From contig NC_092330.1 in NCBI RefSeq assembly GCF_036785885.1, forward strand, positions 6,916,525 through 6,980,524: 64,000 nucleotides of DNA, in the 5' to 3' direction. Origin of the DNA: Coffea arabica. Taxonomy: Eukaryota; Streptophyta; Magnoliopsida; Gentianales; Rubiaceae. The notes below the pieces were generated by a model. The model was not told the origin of the DNA and did not search any database. It worked only from the letters and a program-made list of their open reading frames with translations. Below are positions 22,238-32,900 of this stretch, piece by piece (the stretch's first letter is position 1; each line of letters begins with the position of its first letter). The position numbers and the translations under genes were made by a program.

Positions 22238-22826
22238 AAAGTTAGGGCGGACCGGACCGGCCGGTCGGACTGGTTGGACCGGAAACCAGCCAGGCATTTG
22301 GTCCGAATTATTCTACAAAACCAGACAATTAAAAACTCAATCAAACCAGTCAAAATCGGGTTTGAACGGGAAAAAACGGAAGAATTGGTTCGGTCAAAGT
22401 TTTTTTAAAAAAAGGTCAAATATTTTTAATATTATCTTTTGACCCCTAAGTTGTTAAAAATTATTAATATGCCTCAAATATTTCATACTTTATAAATGTT
22501 GTCCTAAAATTTGATATTATTTTTCAATTAGGTCAATAATTTTAATTATAAACTTGTTAATGTTCATTAAATAATATAAATTGCTACTTGATTGTTCTAA
22601 TTTCTTTATATTTTCTTGTTAAATATATTTAAAACATCAAATATATATGAATATACTTTTATTAATATTAACACGCTCTTAGGTATTTTACCTACAATAT
22701 TTTAATTTTTAAATAAATTTTATTTATGACATCATCCAGTTCAACTCCGATCAAATCCGATCGAATCCATTGATCCCTGACCCCTGAGCTCGACTGAGTC
22801 AATGCTCGGTTTGATTCTGAAAACAT
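22238..22826. mobile_element. Candidate DNA transposon remnant with a GGACCGG-rich end
   Basis: The left end is a striking GC-rich stretch with repeated GGACCGG, in otherwise AT-rich DNA. The right end (about 22735-22826) again has clustered CCGATC/CGATCGAA-type motifs. The interior is AT-rich and noncoding. This looks like a defective element whose ends are rich in short palindromes, but no clean TIR or TSD was found. Confidence 0.35.
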
Positions 22827-24250
22827 AGAGTTCAAGGCTATGTAGTGTCTATTGTATCTCATTTAATGTTATACTTAGTGAAAGACGTATACAAATTGAT
22901 TGATGTATTCATAGACTTAGATGTGTACTTGCACCATTGGCTTTAGATTACCACTAAATTTTAACGTCCTCTAATATGTACTGTTAGCTATAGATTTTGA
23001 GTTTTACTTTGTCGATTCCTAAAGTTGAGTTCTCTTTGATTTTTTAAATGTTCAGCATGTTTAATCTAACCCTACTTTGAGGTTTTTCTTTCCTTTAAAT
23101 TTTAGCAAAATAACTTGTTATAAATATCTTAGTATACCACAATACTATTGTGAACCTATTCTTACATGCTAAATTAAGCAGAAGTCTGCAATAATCAGAT
23201 TTCATACAAAAGAAAGAACTATCTATTGTTACCTTTTTTTTCTTCTTTTTCTCCTCCATTAGAGGTGGTATGGAAATTGATTGCTGGCTGGACTTTTCTT
23301 ACACTATCTTCTCATTCTACTCTCTAGTTTTGGCATTATAAACTACTCTTATGTGATTTGTCATTGAGAAGCGGTATTCCAGTACATACTGAATTCTCCA
23401 AGGTTTGTTTCCTATATATAAACCAACTTTGTCTCCAAATAGGGTAGCTTGAATTATAATAAATGGCCTTCCTTTCTCTCACAGATTCACAATTGTAGAC
23501 TTGAAACTGCAGTAGTCTTGCTAGTGTCATTTGGACTGTCTTTTCAGAGTTTTGATTATTTTTTTGTCTTGTTTACGTCACTTTATGATTAGTTTTCAAT
23601 TTTTGGTCATTTTTTTTTGGGTAATGATAATGATAGGTTGTAAATATTTGATAGTGCTATGTTAGTTTTCATATTTATATAACGCATACAATTATGCAAA
23701 TTACTCATGGTCTTGTTATAAAGATATTCCAAGTCAATAAAGGTTTTTTTCCCTTACATGCTGTTGTGTTATCCTAAGAGAATGTATACACTTGGTTGGC
23801 TATTTAATATTTTTTTCCATTGCTTTGAGCAAGAAATTTTAAGCACAAGAAATAATTGGAGTTGAAGTGTAAAGGTTGCTAAATACTTTTAAATGAGAGA
23901 AATTTTCATCTTAATTACTAACATTATTGAAACAATTGGTAGCGTTTTAGTTTTCATTCTAATTACTAAGGGAGAAATTTTCATCTTAATTAAATCACTA
24001 ACATTGTTGAAACAATTGGTAACATTTCAGTTTTTATTCTAATCACTAATTTTATTGAGTCAGTTGGTAACGTTTCATTCATTTCATTACTACCATAACT
24101 AAAATGAAATAATTCTAATTATTAGACAAAATGCTACTTTGGTCGTAGTACAAACTAAAACAAAAAATGCTTACACTCAACTTGCTTACACTTCCACTTT
24201 CCTTGACCTTTCATACTTTTATAATAAGTATAGATAGAAAGATAGATATA
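22827..24250. other. AT-rich intergenic DNA with a degenerate tandem repeat
   Basis: No gene seen. At about 23893-24090 a unit of about 75 bases starting GAGAAATTTTCATCTTAATT is repeated two to three times with drift. Each copy carries GAAACAATTGGTA or a close variant. The rest is plain AT-rich sequence. Confidence 0.55.
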
Positions 24251-24574
24251 GATATAAAAAAATAAAGGGTTAAATGTAGAAAACCCCCATAAACTTTTTA
24301 TAGCTATTGCACAATACACTCCAAAATACGTTTATATGCACTTTGCATCCTAAGAAAAATATCGTTCACAGATTTTACGGTCAAACAAAGCGTGTATCTT
24401 GCAAGCTCTGTTCGTTGAAATTTCCTAATAGAATTGCCCTCCTTCCAAACGAATATAAATAGCTATCTCCGCCTACCGTCACTTGTCCATTCTGCTCATT
24501 TATTATCATCTTCTTTACAGTTTTTCCCCTTTTATTTTCTCTTCTTCACAGATGCTGCACAATCTTCTACACAC

Positions 24575-25400
24575 ATGGAGCACAGTCCTAACAGTTGCAG
24601 CTCAAGCAATACATATGAAGCAACAAACTTCAACTTAAGATGCAGGTGTAGAAGAATAGCACCTCTACGCACTTCATGGACCATTCACAATTCATGAAGA
24701 AAAATTTTGAAATATTATTTGGAATAATTAATGTAACATTTTTTGGGATGTGATGTATGTGAAAAAAAAGATGGTTGGAAAGATAAAATATTATTCGAAA
24801 TAATTTTGTTATCCAAAAAGAAAACAAAAAGTACGAATATTTTATCTTCTCAAATGAGTAAAAATTTCAAAAAAAGTGTTGTTAACCAATAATATACTGC
24901 TACTAATACTTTATTTTTTATTTTAATCTTATTATTTGTCACTTTGCTATTAATAATTAGATTTATTATGAGCTCATTTGTTTTAGATGTATTTAAATAA
25001 TTTGAATACTGTACAAAATATGCTTTGCACATAGCTAACGTATATTTGCAATTATTATTACTACTACTAATTGAACATAAAAAAGAGATGAAAAGAGAAT
25101 AAGTTGAAGTTCATTAAAAATAATATACAAATAATAATAGTAAAAATTAAAATAACTAATCATACAGGACATAAAAGAATAAGAAAATTTTAAAATGGAA
25201 CAAGGTAAAGAGTAAAGAAAAAGGTACCAAAAATAATTGATATATAAATAATATTCCAAACAATTATTTTTTCACATACATCACATCCCAAAATTATTTA
25301 GATACTTCATGGACTATCATATCCCACTCCACACAACACAATGGCCAATCGGACGTGAAGGGTGCTTTTGTCCATTCAATTATTATTTCAGTAAACGGTG
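24575..25400 (+). pseudogene. Captured fragment resembling a GRF zinc-finger gene
   Basis: From the ATG near 24575 the frame reads MEHSPNSCSSSNTYEATNFN and then LRCRCRRIAPLRTSWT, which matches the start of plant GRF-type zinc fingers (C-x-C ... APLRTSWT). The frame is cut at about 24688 by a roughly 620-base insertion. That insertion is flanked by CTTCATGGAC on both sides (24677-24687 and near 25304-25314). After it, a shifted frame gives GREGCFCPFNYYF, reminiscent of the second half of the finger (GRRF..GCP). It is a non-functional scrap inside a Mutator-like element. The identification rests on short motifs. Confidence 0.45.
24688..25303. mobile_element. Nested insertion related to the GATGTGATGTATGTGA MITE family
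   Basis: Both ends carry the same inverted string (TGGGATGTGATGTATGTGA on the plus strand near 24746; its complement near 25272). The insertion is bounded by a direct repeat of about 10 bases, CTTCATGGAC. The same core appears in the MITE at 61490. The interior is extremely AT-rich with no coding potential that I can support. Confidence 0.45.
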
Positions 25401-25513
25401 TGTAAAGATTCCTTATTTTTTAGTGGAGTTTGGGTGCAAAGTGCCTATAAACGTATTTTGGGGTGTATTGTGCAACGGTTATAAAAGTTCATAGGAGTTT
25501 TCTGCATTTAACC

Positions 25514-25918
25514 AAAAAATAAACGAAGGTTCTCAAATTTCAAATAAGGCAGTGTAATTTAACAATTTCTGAACTTTGTTTAATGCTACTTCTTGCCCGG
25601 TATAGCATGGAAAAAACAAAGGACAAGAGGGATAAGGTTGTTGTACTGCATCGGAAAAGTTCCCTTTTTTTCTTTGCTCGCCTACCATTTGCATAGGGTG
25701 CAAAAGAGCGCAATCATACCAAAAACTCTATACAGATTTGTCAATCCATTTTAATGACCTTGAAACGGCATACAAGTTTGGATTGTTCATTTTATCAAAT
25801 TAATTTCAAACAAGCTTTTATTGAGCTAAAGTTGATTAGCTTCAATTTTGCACATATATATATGTACATATTTATATACATTGATCAAGCTGAGCACAAG
25901 CCAAATTTGAACTTTAGC

Positions 25919-25921
<3 letters not shown>
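25514..25921. other. Intergenic DNA, nothing recognised
   Basis: About 400 bases between the Mutator-like element and the AT microsatellite. No gene or repeat was recognised. Confidence 0.5.

Positions 25922-25965
<44 letters not shown>
25922..25965. repeat. (AT)n microsatellite
   Basis: An uninterrupted AT dinucleotide run of about 44 bases. Confidence 0.95.
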
Positions 25966-25967
<2 letters not shown>

Positions 25968-26855
25968 CCAAAAAAAAATTCTTATTGTGTCTATGAGTGA
26001 GGGTTTATTGACTTCCAGTGCTCTAGCTTGTATTTACTCTATTTGATTCTAGGAGTTATTGAATAACTTTAAGATGTGGATTGGAAATGATGGAATTAGC
26101 ATAGATTCAATCCTATCTGAATCATACAGCATACTGAATACAGGAAGTTTACAAAAATAGTAGTAATAGTAATAATAAATACAGGAAAAAGTTCAGATCG
26201 AATATACAATGCCAATTTCAACTTTGGATACATGAGGATACTCTGTATCTTGCAGTTTTATTGAGATTAGTAGAAAGATAATTACAAAACATTTATGATC
26301 TTGAATCTTTGATAAATTTCAAAATCGGTTATTTGTCAAGATAGGGATTTAGGCATTAGCGCAGAGAAAATGGTGAAATATTTTACTTCTACATGCGTTT
26401 CTTATTTACTTGATTCTCACCACTATCTATTTCATAGACATAGAACCAATTTTACTTGTTGGTTATGCAGGAGTATCAGTGATTTTGTGTTTAGTCTTAA
26501 GTTAATAATTATCCTTTTTTTAATATTTTTCAGCACCGATTGGCGCAGGCCATATGATCTAATTCCTAAAGGAGCCTGACAACATTGAATGAAATAAATT
26601 TACCAAATTAAAAAGGTGCAATTAGAAATTGCATGTAATTATGTGTTTGTTATTTATTTATTTTTAAATCAAGTACTAAAACACAACAGTGTTGTGTATT
26701 ATTGCATTGTATATTAATCATGTCCACGTTATGAAACCCTAACATGATCCTAGTAATAATCTATGGTGTTGTGTTTGATCAACTTTTATCCTATGGTGTT
26801 ATATTTGACAATTTAACCAATTTATTCTTAGCAAGATTATAGCAATGTATCTAAC

Positions 26856-26972
26856 TTTTTTCTTTTTTTTTTTTAATTTTAATAGGGGATGGGTGGGATT
26901 TGAGGTGAAGAGATTTGAATGCAAAATCTTTAACTATTAAAGTTCTTAACCACTAGGGCAATGCCTCCCCTC
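26856..26972 (-). mobile_element. tRNA-derived SINE, absent from copy B
   Basis: On the minus strand the A box reads GCCCTAGTGGTTAAG (26958-26944). A B-box-like GCATTCAAATCTC lies about 25 bases further on, and the unit ends in a poly-A-rich tail (plus-strand T run at 26861-26874). The paralogous place in copy B (about 49500) lacks it. Confidence 0.65.
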
Positions 26973-27183
26973 CAAATTAAACAAAACTTATTAACATGCA
27001 AATTAAAACTTCAAACGTTGATCCTTTAACAAATTAAGCATGCTTTTGGACCAATCCAGATATGATAAACACTTTAGTGTATATTCATGACAGCTTGTAT
27101 TTAATATTTGGGTTAAATACTAAAAAGTTCCCTATGGTTTAGCAGATATTTAATTTATCTTTCTATAGTTTAAAAACCTATAA

Positions 27184-27373
27184 AATCACTTGGCCTCCAA
27201 AACGGATTTAAAATCCCTCTTTGGACTATAGGTCAGGGGTTCAATTCTCACACTCAAACACTTTCTTGGGCTAGATGGGTTTGTCTTCTTTTTAACCCCT
27301 TATACAACCTAGTTGGGCTCCCGTCTCATGTAGAATATGGTAGTATAGATGTTGCCCATTAAAAAAAAATTAG
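27184..27373 (+). mobile_element. tRNA-derived SINE with TSD, absent from copy B
   Basis: B box GGTTCAATTCTC at 27238-27249, a weaker A-box-like TTGGCCTCC at 27190, and an A-rich tail ATTAAAAAAAAATTAG. The flanks are AAAAACCTATAA (27172-27183) and AAAAACTTATAA (27374-27385), a 12-base target duplication with one mismatch. Copy B has continuous sequence here (about 53015). Confidence 0.7.
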
Positions 27374-27576
27374 AAAAACTTATAAGTTTACCTCTTGTAG
27401 TTTATAAGTTTTTGAAACATCAATGGTCGGAAATCGTCAAAACTATGTTGGCAAGCATAACGTCACAATTGCCCGCATATAGATAAATGGGTTAAGTAGT
27501 AAAAAAGTACCCATGGTTTATGAAATGTTAAATTTATCCTCTTATAGCTTTGAAACCTACAATTTAGTTTCATACG

Positions 27577-29540
27577 TGTTAATTTTGCATGATTTTAGCA
27601 TGTTTTATTACTTAGTTTTTGGTGTGTTTTAGTCATTTTAACAGCTAAACAACTAGGTTTCTAGTGTCTTTTGTATTTTGTGATTAAAGTAAGAAAAATG
27701 ACATTTCTACAGATCTAAGTGGTTAAAACTTCATGTTATTGTAAATTTTAATAATTAAATCATTAATTGAAATGAAGTGAGAGGATATTTGAATGATTCT
27801 TAATGATCTAAAATAATTTCAAGTGGGCATGAAGTGTAAAATTTTCAAATGATGAAATGCAATTATGAAACAAAGAAGAAAAGATTGACAACCTTAACAT
27901 AGTTTGGTATTTTCAGCTATAACTTGAGCTACAATAATTACATTGAATAATTCTTGAAACATTATAAAGTTAAGACAAAGTTCTACATTTTATATGAGAT
28001 ATCAAAGCCCAGTTCATATGTTACAAGGGTCAAAAAACCGAAATACAGTTATACATTTCTGTTGCAAAAATCTGAAAAATGCTATTGTCCATTTAGGGGT
28101 ATTTCTATCATTTCCTAGCTTCCAGATCTCCAAATGATATGATTATTGATGCATTAAAAAGTTAACTCAAAGGGCTATAGCTTTTGTGTTTTGTGCAAGA
28201 GTTAGCTTAGCTTCCATCATTAAGAAATTTGCAGTTAAAGTTGATGAAAAAAATAGAGTAATTTTGAGGAATTATTATAAAGTGCAAAAGCTAACAATAG
28301 AGCACTAAAAATGTAGACCTACCCATGATTCTACCCACGTTTCCACCGGCGTTTCCTCTTTGTGGCTATGCAAGTTGCTTTGCAACTTGTAGCTTGTTTG
28401 CACAACTTTTTGGACCACTTTTTCTGATTGAATTTCGACTATTTGCTCAAGAAATCTTGAAGATTTTAAGAAACAACTTTTTGATGATTTCAAGAAGCAA
28501 ATTACATCAACTCAAACATGATTGATTGTGGGTTGATTCCTCTATAAATAGAGGCCTTGAAAACACATTCGTGTAACTTTGGAGTTTAGAGAAACTATAC
28601 TAAAATGTAGTTTTTCACTAGAATTCCCTAATTCATTAACTTAGTGTAGATTAGTGTAATTTATCCAACTTTGTTTTTAGCTAACATAGATTAAGATTAG
28701 AGATGAAGATAGAGAAGTTGGAAGCTCATGTGACAAGGTGACCTCTCTCCAAACTCTTGATTTCTTTTATTTGATGCTTATGTGTGACCATAATACAAGT
28801 TTGGTTCTTCTTTTCTTATCTTTTATGTTTTGCAAGTTTAATACTTAGGGTGTGGATGCATTTTTTATGATTGTTGTGTGAGATTTTCATTATTATTTGA
28901 GTTTATATCTTGTGAAAGTTACTTAACACTTTTGCTATTACAATCATGATTAACTGACCATTACTTGTGATTATCTAAAGGTGCTGATTCATTAATGAAA
29001 CTTGGGATACAACACTAGTTTATAGAAGTATTAAATCTTGGGAGTTCACTAATTGATGTAGGGTTGTACCTTTGTGATTTTAACCATATAATTTCATAGA
29101 ATTTAATGAATCTATAACTAGTTTCGTCATCACATTAGTAGGTGTGGAGTAGTTATAAGTATGGTTGGTGTACCTAGGATAGCAGATATTAAATACCTTT
29201 GAAAATTATGTCATAACTAGCCAAGGTAGTAACACTCATTTAACTAGTAATTTCATTTGCAAGAGCAGCTAGAAAATTCATAACCCTAGAAACATCTTTG
29301 TTATTATTTTTATTACTTTTATTGTATGTTTGTAGTGTAGATTTACTTGCTTTATTTATGATCACCTAAATAATAGAGGAATTTGAATTACACCGGTAAT
29401 TAATGATCTTCCATGTGGGATTCACGTTCAAATATTCTCTATATTCATGTACGACTTGTACACTTGTAGTAGTGGAAGTTTGAGTTATATTTAAAACTGG
29501 ATAACAATTAGGGTTCAAACTCGCACCCATCATAGTCCCT
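27577..29540 (+). mobile_element. Probable solo LTR or LTR-like insertion, absent from copy B
   Basis: About 1.95 kb present only in copy A; copy B carries different insertions at this place. It contains a strong TATA box (CTATAAATA at 28542) inside a small palindrome CCTCTATAAATAGAGG, followed by leader-like sequence. There is no coding potential. It begins TGTTAATTTTGC and may end near CCCATCA, but no clean 5-base target duplication was found, so the ends are uncertain. Confidence 0.5.
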
Positions 29541-29963
29541 CATAGTTATTAAGTTTTTAAAATTGCAATAGAAATCATAAAAAATATTAGATTTGTAAGG
29601 AATGCATGGCTGGTGCTATCTTTTTTTAAAAAGTGTTTTTGACACAAAAATATAATGTAATTTGCCTATTATAACCCTTGATATAAAACAAACTACCCAA
29701 AACGCAGTCCATTGTTGGTCCAAATCTTAAGAAGAGAAAGTAGTAGATTTGGAGACAAATCAAGCTTTTGTTGGTTCATATATGTTCATCGTGTTTGACT
29801 TGGCGAAATAGGTAAAAACTTTAAATTTCATAATTGAATATTATTATGTAGTTTATGGGGATTTAAATTATCTATTTTGTTGCTATAGTAGAGTGAAATA
29901 TACAAAACATATTTCCTATGTCTTAGAAAATATATTTCAACCAATTAAGGGAGTGGCAGAATT

Positions 29964-32900
29964 TGATATGAACCCCGCTAATCTTGTGACGAAACCCGTA
30001 AGAGACAAACCCAAGGATCTAGAATATGGTATCAAAGTTTGAGGCAGTGATTCTAAATGATCAAGGATAGCTCGAGACTGTGTTAGAAGGGTAGAATGAT
30101 GCCACAATCTAGGGTGTTTCTAGATTGATAAATCAATCCATCCCTTCCTTAGTTTAATCCTTAGTTAAATTCGTTTATATTAGTTATAATTGTTATTAGG
30201 CTTATGTGTCGTTTGCTTGGAATATGTTCAGTCGTGTGTTTAGTTTTTTCCAACAAATAATAGTTGGTTAACTAAAAGGCTAGGTCATGTTGACCATAAT
30301 TGAGCCTTAAGTCGAGTTAGTTTCCTAATTCTAGCTGAGTTAGGGTTAGTTACATAAGTTCTAGTTTAGTTAGGAGTTTTGAGTCTTTGTAAAGGCTATA
30401 TAAAGCCTTCAAGTCCAAACGGTTTTGAGATGACATGATGAATTAAGAAAAATTCCAGCAAACACTTTGTGTTGCGTGAGTCTGTTGTTCAAGAACTCCA
30501 AACTTGAATACTTGAGAGGATTCTTGAGTTTTCAATTGACTTATCAATCTAGAAACACATTAAATTGTGGCATCATCCTACCCTTCTAATACAGTCTCGA
30601 GCTGTCCTTGATTGTTTAGAATCCACTGCCTCAAACTTTGATACTATATTTTAAATCCTTGGACTTGTCTATTACGGGTTTCATCACAATGTTGGCCGGG
30701 TTCGTATTAGTCGCAACCAAGTTCAAGACAATGAATTTTGGGCTTTCAAAAATTTAAGATTTTGGAAACTTTGGTTCAAGACTTTCAAGAAATCCTTTTT
30801 GTATGATTCAAGAACCCCAAGATTTTCAAGAAAGTATGCAAAAAAGTTCAAAAAAATTTAAGATTTTTGATCCAGAAATTCAAGTACTTCCAAGCAACAA
30901 GAGAAACCAGCCACGAATTATACACAAGACACAAGGAACAATCCACAGATTACTACAAAACTCGAGGACCAGCAATTTTTTGTTGTTTTTGTTTTTTTTT
31001 GTCTTGACACAAGATTCTAAGACAACAAGACACAAGACACAATTCAAGACAAAACACAACTTGAATAAGGGAAACAACGCACGGACAGCAAGATAGCTAT
31101 GCAAATAGCAAAGGAAACGTGGACAACAAGAACAATCATAAACCCTAGCGACTCAACAAATAAACTTGGATAGACTTGGACAAAACAACGAAACAAGATG
31201 TAAATGAAGAAACAACACAAAAACAAGGCATGATTCAAGACTTAACAAACTCGGACAGCAAAGGAAACAACAAGAAACCTAGCGACATAAACCAAACAAG
31301 GCGTGGACAACAAGAAACACAAGAAAAACCCTAGTGTTTCAACACAAAAGTATGGACAAGTTTGATAAATAAACACGAAAACACAATCTAAAATTTTTTT
31401 TATATGAACAGTGATCGCTACAGTAACGATGAACAATATTTGATAGATTAAAGATGTATAGTAATGCTATAGGGATGATGAACAGTAACATTTTTTTTGT
31501 GACTCTAAAAAAAATGATGCAAATATAGGATCCAATGATTCATGTTCAAATCATACAAGGGGATGATTCATTGAAGAGCTCGTGGAAGTTCATCCAATCG
31601 GTCCCTTCCTTAGTTTAATCCTTAGTTAAGTTCGTTTATATTAGCTATAATTGTTATTAGGCTTATGTGTCATTTGCTTGGAATATGTCCAGCCATGTGT
31701 TTAGTAATTTTTAGCAAATAATAGTTGGTTAACTAAAAGACTAGATCATGTTGAACATTGTTGAGCCTTAAGTTGAGTTAGGTTCTTGATTCTAGCCGAG
31801 TTAGGGTTAGTTACATAAGTTCTAGTTTAGTTAAGAGTTTTGAATCTTTGTAAAGGCTATATAAAGCCTTCAAATCCAAACATTTTTGAGATGACATGAT
31901 GAATTAAGAAAAATTCCATCAAACACTTTATGCTGTGCGAGTCTCTTGTAAGAGAAAGCCCTAGGATCTAGAATATTATATCAAAGTTTGAGGCAGTGAA
32001 TTCTAAACGATCAAGGACAACTCAAGACTGTGTTAGAAAGGTAGAATGACGCCACAATCTAGTGCGTTTCTAGATTAATAAGTCAATTGAAAACTCAAGA
32101 ATCCTCTCAAGTATTCAAGTTTGAAACTCTTGAACAAGAGACTCGTGCAACACATAGTGTTTGCTGGAATTTTTCTTAATTCATCATGTCATCTCAAAAA
32201 TGTTTGGACTTGAAGGCTTTATATAGCCTTTACAAAGATTCAAAACTCTTAACTAAACTAGAACTTATGTTTGTTCACTAGATTGTGGCGTCATTCTACC
32301 CTTCTAACACAGTCTTGAGTTGTCCTTGATCGTTTAGAATTCACTGCCTCAAACCTTGATATAATATTCTAGATCCTAGGAATTTCTCCTACGGGTTTTG
32401 TCACAAGGTTGGCAGCGTTTGCAATAGTTGGTATTAGAGCTGGTTGAAGATATCGAGTAGCCAAATGTTGTGATCTTTCAAGCTTATTTCAACATCCAAA
32501 AGCTGGTTGCCAAGTGTTCATCTTGTCAACTTCAACTTGTGTTAGTTCGTGTGATTCCTATGGAGTGGAATTCAATCCATTGCTGCCTCATATGTTGGAC
32601 AAAATGAATATTTGTAAAGTGCAAGATGTTCCAAATGAACATCACCTAGTGATGGATTTTACAACTTTGCATAATCCAAGTTGGGATTTTACTGGTCTAT
32701 TTGAGCGTCACTATGAAGATCACTATCTCGTAGATGCAAATGAGATTATTCGTCATGATTTGAGAGCAAAGTGGTGTTCCCATCAGATTCATGCACATTG
32801 GTACATACTGTAGTTGAAGTCTTTACTCATGAGTTTCTTGCAATTGCATAAAGGTCATGCAACATGGTATGCTCGCATAAAAGTGTTGCCTAAGTTGTTG

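Larger units (their letters stand above)
24267..25513. mobile_element. Long-TIR Mutator-like element (Pack-MULE candidate)
   Basis: Terminal inverted repeats of about 85 bases: the left end GGGTTAAATGTAGAAAACCC is matched by the complement of the right end (GGTTAAATGCAGAAAACTCC). Inside, AATACGTTTATA and GCACTTTGCA are shared on both arms. The flanks carry a 9-10 base direct repeat (AAAAAATAAA), the size expected of Mutator-like insertions, though it is low in complexity. There is no transposase. The interior holds a TATA box (TATAAATAG, about 24453), a leader-like stretch and a gene fragment resembling a GRF zinc finger, interrupted by a nested insertion. Confidence 0.7.

Noticed and set aside
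25754..25996. 80-codon ORF with a Tyr-Ile repeat tail
   Set aside because: The tail is translated from the (AT)n microsatellite; not a gene.
30880..31436. Minus-strand hydrophobic ORFs
   Set aside because: Arise from CA/AC-rich repeated strings (ACAAGACACAAGG) in the rearranged LTR cluster; low-complexity artefacts.
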